A program made the position numbers and the translations under genes. This document shows, piece by piece, positions 1 through 9,400 of a stretch of 64,000 nucleotides of DNA; position 1 is the first letter of the stretch, and each line of letters starts with the position of its first letter. Below the pieces are notes generated by a model. That model saw only the letters and a list, made by a program, of their open reading frames with translations, searched no databases and was not told the DNA's origin. This DNA comes from Mytilus edulis (lineage: Eukaryota > Mollusca > Bivalvia > Mytilida > Mytilidae): the NCBI RefSeq assembly GCF_963676685.1, contig NC_092357.1, forward strand, positions 65,885,957-65,949,956, read 5' to 3'.

Positions 1-215
1 TCATGAATCCATCTGTGTCCTTTGTTTAATATGCACAAATACCAAGATGAGTGACACAGGCTCTTTAGAGCCTCTAGTTTAGATAATCTAGCTAAATAGT
101 AATAGAATCATACTGATAAAGACCAGTGACCTTAATTCAATAATTAAACTTCCCTTCATACCCTCCCCAATACATTTTAATGGAATAGCCCTAACTGTTT
201 ATTATCTTTTTACAG

Positions 216-406
216 GAGAATGCCAGGTAATCCTGATCCAGCCGAGGCTTTACGTAAGTCCAGGATCAGCGTACTAGAAGGTGGCGGAGAACGTGATTAT
301 GCTCCAAACATTGTTGTCCTGATCACAACAAGCACAAGACAAGAAGACGAGGTCATTGAAGAGGCAAATAAACTCAAACAGAAGGGAACAAAAGTCATCG
401 TCGTTG
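216..406 (+). CDS. Exon: middle of vWA domain 1, degenerate MIDAS
   Basis: The acceptor TTTTTACAG precedes position 216 and the donor GTAAGG starts at 407. The exon encodes the central part of a vWA fold: a helix (PDPAEALRKSR), the hydrophobic strand NIVVLIT, a helix (EEANKLKQKG) and the strand TKVIVVG. Two metal-site features kept by the other two vWA domains of this gene are missing: the TNT before the helix reads NPDP, and the strand end that should read TDG reads TTS. This domain probably does not bind metal. The last 26 bases of the exon are the first unit of the 55-bp array that follows. Confidence 0.88.
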
Positions 407-3400
407 GTAAGGGATTTGTCATTTAAAAAAGTTTAGAAGGGAACAAAAGTCATCGTTGTTGGTAAGGGATTTGTCATTTAAACAAGTTTAGAAGGGAACA
501 AAAGTTATCGTTGTTGGTAAGGGATTTGTCATTAAAACAAGTTTAGAAGGGAACAAAAGTCATCGTTGTTGGTAAGGGATTTGTCATTAAAACAAGTTTA
601 GAAGGGAACAAAAGTTAACGTTGTTGGTAAGGGATTTGTCATTAAAACAAGTTTAGAAGGGAACAAAAGTCATCGTTGTTGGTAAGGGATTTGTCATTAA
701 AACAAGTTTAGAAGGGAACAAAAGTTATCGTTGTTGGTAAGGGATTTGTCATTTAAACAAGTTTAGAAGGGAACAAAAGTCATCGTTGTTGGTAAGGGAT
801 TTGTCATTTAAACAAGTTTAGAAGGGAACAAAAGTCATCGTTGTTGGTAAGGGATTTGTCATTTAAACAAGTTTAGAAGGGAACAAAAGGCATCGTTGTT
901 GGTAAGGGATTTGTCATTTAAACAAGTTTAGAAGGGAACAAAAGTCATTGTTGTTGGTAAGGGATTTGTCATTAAAACAAGTTTAGAAGGGAACAAAAGT
1001 CATCGTTGTTGGTAAGGGATTTGTCATTAAAACAAGTTTAGAAGGGAACAAAAGTCATCGGTGTTGGTAAGGGATTTATCATGAGGAAATGAGGGTTTTA
1101 CTGTAAATTTAGTATTTCATACCTGCTTACTTTCTCCATAGGGTTTTTAAGTGCAAGAGGACCTTATGCTCCTCTTTTAATGTCATTACTGTTCTTAATC
1201 TACTAGTACATTTTTCAATCTAATTGAAATTTAATCTCTCACTCGCTATTTTTTTTATTCTTGGTCGCTGCGCTCCCACGCAGCGACCAAGAATAAAAAA
1301 AATAGCGAGTGAGAGATTAAATTTCAATTCACAGCGACCAAGAATAAAAAAAATAGCGAGTGAGAGATTAAATTTCAATTAGATTGGTACATTTTTTGAA
1401 TTAGTATCATTTTAACTAATTTGAATGCTTGTTTTAAGTTCTTCAGTGTATATATAGTAAAGAATCTCAAAATTCAGGTCAACCCTACCACATTTTTTTT
1501 TTTAATTTATTTAAGAGTGATGGAAACTTTGTATCTTATTTATTTCTAAATTTCACAATGTTGGAAAAATATGCTATGATTTTATGTTGGTAAACTTATA
1601 TTCAGATGATACACTCTGATACTAGCATTCTAATAAAATGAGAATGGGAATGAGGAATTTGTCAAATAGACAACAACCCGACCAAAGTGTAGAAAACAGC
1701 TAAAGGACACCAACTGATCTTCAACACAGCAAGAAAATCCTGCCCCAAGAGGTGCGCTTCAGCTGGCACCTTAACAAATGTGTACTAGTTCAGTGATAAT
1801 GGACATCATACTAAACTCTGAAATATATGAATTAATTAAAATGAAAAATCATACAAGACTTACAAAGGCCAGAGGCTCCTGACTCGGGACAGGCGTCAAA
1901 ATGCGGCAGGGTTAAACATTTTTTTTATTTTAGTTTTTTTGTGTATAATTCAGAGTTGAGTATAACGTTCATAATATCACTGAACTAGTATAAATATTTG
2001 TTTAGGGGCCAGCTGAAGGACACCTCCGGGTGTGGGAGTTTCTGGCTACATTGAAAACTCATTGGTGGCCTTTAACTGTTGTCTGCTCTATGGTCAGGTT
2101 GTTGTTGCTTTGACACATTCCCCATTTCCATTCTCAATTTTATTTGTGAGATCTCAAATAACATGTCAATTTATCTTTTATCAGGCATTGGTTTGTCAGC
2201 ATCTGATGAAGAATTTATGATGGCAGCAGTTAGCTCTCCTGTCAGTAAATATTTGTACCAGTCTAAAGATGTTGCTGGATTAACTGATATATCTGACAAC
2301 ATTATGGCTTATCTTTGTAATGGTAAGTATGAATAGGAACAAGATGTGTTACCTCCCCTGTTTAAACAGTTATCTCCCTTGTTAGTAAATATGTGTACCA
2401 GTCTAAAGATGTTGCTGGATTAACTGATATATCTGACAACATTATAGCTTATCTATGTAATGGAAAGTATAAATTTAAAAACAGAAAATAAGAGTTATCT
2501 CCCTTGTTGAAACATAGATATTTGTGTTAAAGTCAAAATTTCAATTGACTAGAATTAAATCTTTAGTTAAAGTTATTGAACAGCTTATACAAGTCAAAAC
2601 AACGTTCTTAAAAATTAATAAAAATGTACTTTCCTATCCTCAAACAATGCTACAGATTCTTTTCCAATAATAATGAAACAAAACATACCAAGAAGCGTTT
2701 AATCCAGAATTTTTTTTTTTTACCCTGATTACTTATTGTCGTGATCATTTGTGTTACCCTGATCTACTGATTTGTGCTGAAATTACAGGCTTTGGACTTG
2801 GTATTTGGAAATGGCTTTAATTGGTGAAAATAACCGATATTTTACATAGCAACCTTTATGTTTCCATACAAAATGCTTCAAGTTTTATTTGTAAGCAGGG
2901 TCTGGAGATGATGATTCTTGTCATTTCAACACATCTAACAATATCAAGTGTTTTCAGTGATTCCATTATCCTTCTTTATTAGGCTGTTTTCTGCTCTTTA
3001 ATTTGGTCTCTTTTACACACTCCTCATTTCAAATTCTAAATTTAAAAAAAAAGCATTATTTGAATCAAAGTAAACACAATGTGCCCAGTGCAGTAACATA
3101 AGGCAAAGTATTCCTAGAGGTTTTCAAAGTAGGGAAGTTTTCTATCTTGTATTCATGATGTCTCAATTTTTGAATAAACAAAAACTTCTTATTGTAGAGA
3201 AAGATATGTGTGAGACAAATCCCTGTCAGAATGGTGGCCATTGTGTTAGTGAACGCAACAGTTACTTTTGTGAATGCAGAGAAGGTTTTGCTGGAGTGAA
3301 CTGTGATCAAGGTGAGTTATCTCCCCTCTGTAAGTAAACACAAATCAAAGTGAGTAATCTCCCCTCTGTAAGTAAACATAAATCAAAGTGAGTAATCTCC

Positions 3401-6400
3401 CCTCTGTAAGTAAACATAAATCAAAGTGAGTTATCTCCCCTCTGTAAGTAAACACACATCAAAGTGAGTTATGTCCCCTCTGTAAGTAAACATGAATCAA
3501 AGTGAGTTATGTGCCCTCTGTAACACAAATCAAAGTGAGTTATCTCCCACCTGTAAGTGAACACAAATCAAAGTGAGTTATGTCCCCTCTGTAAGTAAAC
3601 GTGAATCAAAGTGAGTAATCTCCCCGCTGTAAGTAAACATAAATCAAAGTGAGTAATCTCCCCTCTGTAAGTAAACATGAATCAAAATGAGTAATCTACC
3701 CTCTGTAGGTAAACATAAATCAAAGTGAGTAATCTCCCCTCTGTAAGTGAACATAAATCAAAGTGAGTTATGTCCCCTCTGTAAGTAAACATAAATCAAA
3801 GTGAGTTATTTCCCCTCTGTAAGTAAACATGAATCAAAGTGAGTAATGTCCCCTCTGTAAGTAAACATAAATCAAAGTGAGTAATCTCCCCTCTGTAAGT
3901 AAACATGAATCAAAGTGAGTAATGTCCCCTCTGTAAGTAAACATGAATCAAAGTGAGTAGTCTCCCCTTTGTAAGTAAACATAAATCAAAGTGAGTTATG
4001 TCCCCTCTGTAAGTAAACATGAACCAAAGTGAGTAATCTCCCCTTTGTAAGTAAACATAAATCAAAGTGAGTTATGTCCCCTCTGTAAGTAAACAGGACT
4101 ATTATCAGACTTTACAATTCAAGTTTTTCCATCATTGTATTACTATAAAAAATATAGGAGACAATTTACCACCATGGTTCAAATAAAGAAGATGTAGGCA
4201 ATTACAGGTTATAACACAGCCTTCAGCAATGAGAAAAATATATACCTTATTAACAGGCATAAAAGGACCAGGCTTAAAAAATGTGAAATAAGTTGAACGA
4301 GAAAAACAAAGGGCCTTATTAAATGCAATACATTTACCAATGTATCAATCATTACAAATCCAACTGATTAAGTGTGACCTTAAAAGAGGGACTAAAGATC
4401 CCAGAGGGACAGTCAAACTCATAAATCGAAAATAAACTGACAATGCCATGGCTAAAAATGAAAAAGACAAACAGACAAACAATAGAACACATGACACAAC
4501 ATGGAAAACTATAGAATAAGCAACACGAACTTCACCAGAACCTAGGGGTGATCTCAGGTACTCTGGAAGGGTAAGCAGATCCTTAATTGATACAATACAA
4601 AAAGTATCAATCAGTCCACATCCAAAAGATTAAGTGTAAGGACTTCATTAACTACCTGTAATGTACTTGTTCTCTCTGCAGCTTGTGATGCCAAGGCAGA
4701 TGTTGCTTTCCTAATTGATTCCTCTGGTAGTATTGGTCAACATAACTTCCGACTGGTCAAAGACTTTATTTACAAAGTTGTGGAGGAACTGACCATTGGA
4801 AAGCGACACACACGTATAGGAGTGGTCTCATACAGTACATCGGCAAGAATGGGATTCCATCTTGATGATTATATTACTAAATCTGGAGTAGAAGATGCTA
4901 TTTCTAGTGTTGGCTATGTTTATGGTAACACAAACACAGCTGCTGGAATTAAAATGGTTAGAAGAAGTGTATTTAATCCATCAAGAGGTGACCGACCTGA
5001 TGCACAAAATTTCTGTAAGTAAATCTATATAGATTATGATTTATTGTGGTATTTATCTAAAGGCTTCAGTAAATGGGATTTTTAGAAATTTAGTGTTAGA
5101 ATGAAATTCTTTTAAAATTTAGTTCATTTTGTGGTTAAAAAATTTCAGGACAGGATTTTTTCTAGGTTTTTTTTGCCAATTTTCCTCCCATTGAATTTAC
5201 ATTTTTATGTTGCTCTTGTCTGACCGAGTACCAAAAGTTGGTGATATGAAAAAAATTTTGTGTTAATAAATACTGTATTTTAGTACCAAGTATACCAAAC
5301 CTCATGGCAATTCAGACATGTGACAGAGTTGTCGAGCCAGGATTGGACATTTGGGCTTTATAACTAGAGATTTTTAATCAACCTTTTATCGATGTACACA
5401 ATGTTTTTTTGTGTGTTTAAACTACATATCTTCCTGTATGCAATTTATTTATCTTTCCTTTACAGTGATCATTATAACAGATGGTGTATCTAATATACAT
5501 GCAGAGAACACGATTCCCGAGGCTCAAAAAGCGAAAGAAGAAGGGGTACATGTTATAACTATTGGTGTAGGTTCTTTTGATTCAGCAGAGTTGGAAGCAA
5601 TGGCTAGTGAACCTGTTGCTAATAATATGCATATAATTGATGATTTCAATGCATTGACACGTTTGACAACTGACTTGGTTAAAGCCACATGTAGAGGTAA
5701 TTTTTAAAATCTATAAGATAGTGGTAAAAGGGGAGAGGGGAGGGCAGGTATGTGAAAGGATAAATGAAAAATGAAACCTTTGAATAAAGAAATTCAAGCA
5801 AATGAAAAGTAAAAAAAAAATTGCAAGCATGATGCATGAAAATAATCACTTTCTTTGAATATTCATAATATATGATTATATGTTGATTTTAAGAGTTCAA
5901 ATACATCAAACGAATAGAAAACAACTGTCATATTCTTAACTGGTTACAGGCATTTCCTTACTTAGAAAATGGTGGATTAAAAGTATTTTCAAATTTTCCT
6001 CTCAAAAAATTATCTATTCTGCTTAAAAGGAATTGTTTTAAAGAATCCCAATTATAGATACAGATCGTTAAGTTATAAAAATATGTGAAAATTCCATATT
6101 TATTCCCATTATTCCTTTGCTACCAAAATATAAACATAGCATATTTAGGCATATATATAAGATTTCCCAAAATAGTGAAATATGAACAATATACTAGCTA
6201 TTTATCAAAATGCAAAGAATTATGTGAATTACTTCTCAATTGGCCGTTTCAGAATCTAAAGGACTATGGGTAATTTCATTGTCCGTACCCCAAAATGAAA
6301 ATAACGTCACGTCATTGGTTAAATTTCCATTGTTTATGACATTTGTAACCAATCACAACGTTTTGGTGTCCACTTTTGAAAATATTACCCAGGATGCATT

Positions 6401-9400
6401 AGATTCTGAAACGGCTAATTGGAGATCTGTTATTGATACATTGGGTTTTTATTCCCCATCAACTTGAAACTTAGTAAACATGTTTCTATGATATGATCTG
6501 TCTAATTTTACTGCCAAAGTAGAGATTTTATCCCATTTTCATGGTCCACTGAACATAGAAAATGATATTGCAGATGGGGCATCCCTGTACAAATGACACA
6601 TTCTTGTTTCATATAAATTTTTCACTATTTAAAGATGTTTTCTTAAGAGATCAACATTTTCACCTAGCAATTAAAAAAAATATATTCAAAGTTGAATTTC
6701 TTTGTACTTTTCACTTGTTATACTTATTTTTACCTTGCTATAAGATTATTGGATGGAAATGTTCTTTTTCATCAAGAGACATGTAGTGTATATTTTTAAA
6801 AAAATAATTAAAAATTCAAAGTAGGGGAGACAATTTTATAATAATTTGAAAAAGGGAGATAATCATTATACTGTTATTTTCCAGATGAATCAATGTGTAA
6901 CGAGAACCCTTGTTTGAATGGTGGTGTCTGCAGTGTTGGGGTCAATACGTTCCAATGTAAATGTCCAATGGGATACTCAGGTCTTAGGTGTGAGAAAGGT
7001 ATGTATAAATATATATTCTATTAAAACCATGCAAGTACAAAGGTTTATAGAGAAATACAGAGAATTTAAGAAATAATATACTGTAAATTCAGAAATTATT
7101 ACATACATTTAAGATATAACTGTATTGTATTTTAAGCTCCGATGGCATCAATTGGGGATTTGATGGTCGCAAATTAAGTTTACTGGAGACGCGTTAGCGT
7201 AGACATCAAACGGGTATTTGCGACCATCAAATCCCCAATTGATGCCATCGGAGCTTAAAATACAATATCGTTATCTCCATTCTAATGAAACTGACAGAAA
7301 ACAACGTTAAAACCTGTATTTGAAATATTTCATATGCCGTCTGCGCTTGCGCCTACGTCCCATAGCATCAATTGTCAATTGATACCATGTAAATAAGTGA
7401 CGTTATCCAATCAAAATGAACGTTACAAATGTTGTTGCATTAGAATTATTATTGAGATTTTGTCATATTAGACTAAAATGGAAGTTTAAAATTTTGCAAT
7501 TATAACCCTGTCGCATTTTCACAATAATAAAAACATCACAATGATTTCTGAATTTACAGAACATAAAAATAAAAATGCATCAAAAACACATAAAATTTTG
7601 GATGAGACAACATATATAAGAATATGTATATACTTAATAATACAGTCTACTGGAATAGTAAAAACTGTATAAAGAAATACTTTTTGTGTATAATTATGTA
7701 TAATTATGGTTATTATTTAAGGAATGACTGTAATATTTTTTCTGTCTATGAAGGAATAACATAAAAAATTTGGTACACACTGAATAACGCGCGTAGCAGG
7801 TTATTTAACAGTGTGCATCACATTTTTTATGTTATTTTGAATAGACAGAAAAAATATTACAGTCATTCCTTATAATTTTATTCTAAATTCCATTTTAAAC
7901 CGTAGAAAACCATGAAAAAACGTTGATGACGTCACTGTCACATGACTAAATTATGTCTATGGGCTCATAACAAAATAACGTCAGCCAATCAGAAGACGCG
8001 TTACATCCAAAATTAAATTATATAAATATATAAGAATTTTGAGGATGTTCACTTACCTTATTTTTGACTTTTTGCCAGATACTCTGAATTCTCTCTGAAT
8101 TTATCCATGTGATGCCATTATAAATTAAGCCTGCTAATCCTTACTTTTCTTTCAATAATTTGATTACATATAAATCAAAATGTCATTATTTTGCATTGTT
8201 TTTAAAAGAAAAAAGGCCAATGTAAAGTTCATGAAAGATTTAGAGAGAAAAATTTCAATGACTTATATCTTTAAATAAATGTTTCTTTATTTATATACCA
8301 TCAATTTATAAGTCTTTTAAAAAGCTTGTTATTTCGGAACAAATCCTTAATGGCTGAACGGTTTATTAAGACAAGACTTCTTTGCTTTATATATGAAGTT
8401 ATGTCAAAGGAGTACATGTATTTAAATTTTTTATCCTAAGTTTGTTCTATTTTAGTTATATATTTAGATTGATATTTCCAAATGATTTGGCCAACAACTG
8501 TTATCCACATTAACATGATTAATAAAAAAAAATCTGAGAAACATATTAAGTTTCCAATTCTGCTTTGAAAGATATTTGGGCCAGTTGGAAATTTTGTTTT
8601 TGATCTGGATTTTGATGTTTTTACACTAAGCAACAAATTGCAATTTAAAAAAAAATAATTTTGGAATAAGGGCAATGACTTACATAAGGATGAAAATTTT
8701 GTACTTTGAATAAGGATTCTTTGAACTTATGTGAACTTGAATGTTGGTAGTTCTGTTAACAAAGCACGGTTTGAAAAGAGAGGCGAAAGATCAAACTCAT
8801 AGATCAAAAATAAACTGACAACACCATGGCTGAAAAAGAAAAAGACAAACAGACAAATAATACTACACAAGACACAACGTAGAAAACTAAAGACTAAGCA
8901 ACACAAACTACACCAAAAACAGGGGGTAATCAGTAAATCTCAGGTGCTCTGGAAGGGTGAGAGGGGGTAGGAGGGGTCCTGATCCCGAAATCCTGGGCTT
9001 AAAAACACCAGATCTGAAATCCCGGGCTTAAAAACACGAAATCCAGAGATCCCGAAATTCGAAAAAAAAATTCCCAGATCCCGAAAGAGTCAATCCCGAA
9101 ATCCCGAGCTTAAAAACACCCGATCCAAGAATCCCAATAAAGGTCCTATCCCCCCTCAAGGGTTAGCCTGCTCCACATGTGGCACCTGTCATGTTGCCTA
9201 TGTTAGTACAAATCTGGTAAATACTAGTAGTCTTATTTAGTAGGTCATATTCATAGAAATAGAACAGGATTGCAGTTTCAACATAAGGAACATATCAAAT
9301 CAAATCAAATCAATCTGATATCATCTGTGAAACGGATTTTCCATTATTACTGAAGTATGCTGCATCAACAGATTTACAATTGCACTATATTTTCTTTTGA

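Noticed and set aside
216-1085. CRISPR-like array (regular 55-bp period)
   Set aside because: Units are contiguous without unique spacers, and the organism is an animal; it is a tandem repeat.
381-1085. Reading each 55-bp unit as a micro-exon between TTTAG and GTAAG
   Set aside because: The enclosed piece is 25 bases, which breaks the frame, and there is no pyrimidine tract before TTTAG.
6240-6467. 75-residue open frame
   Set aside because: It covers a MITE and the start of an R3 repeat.
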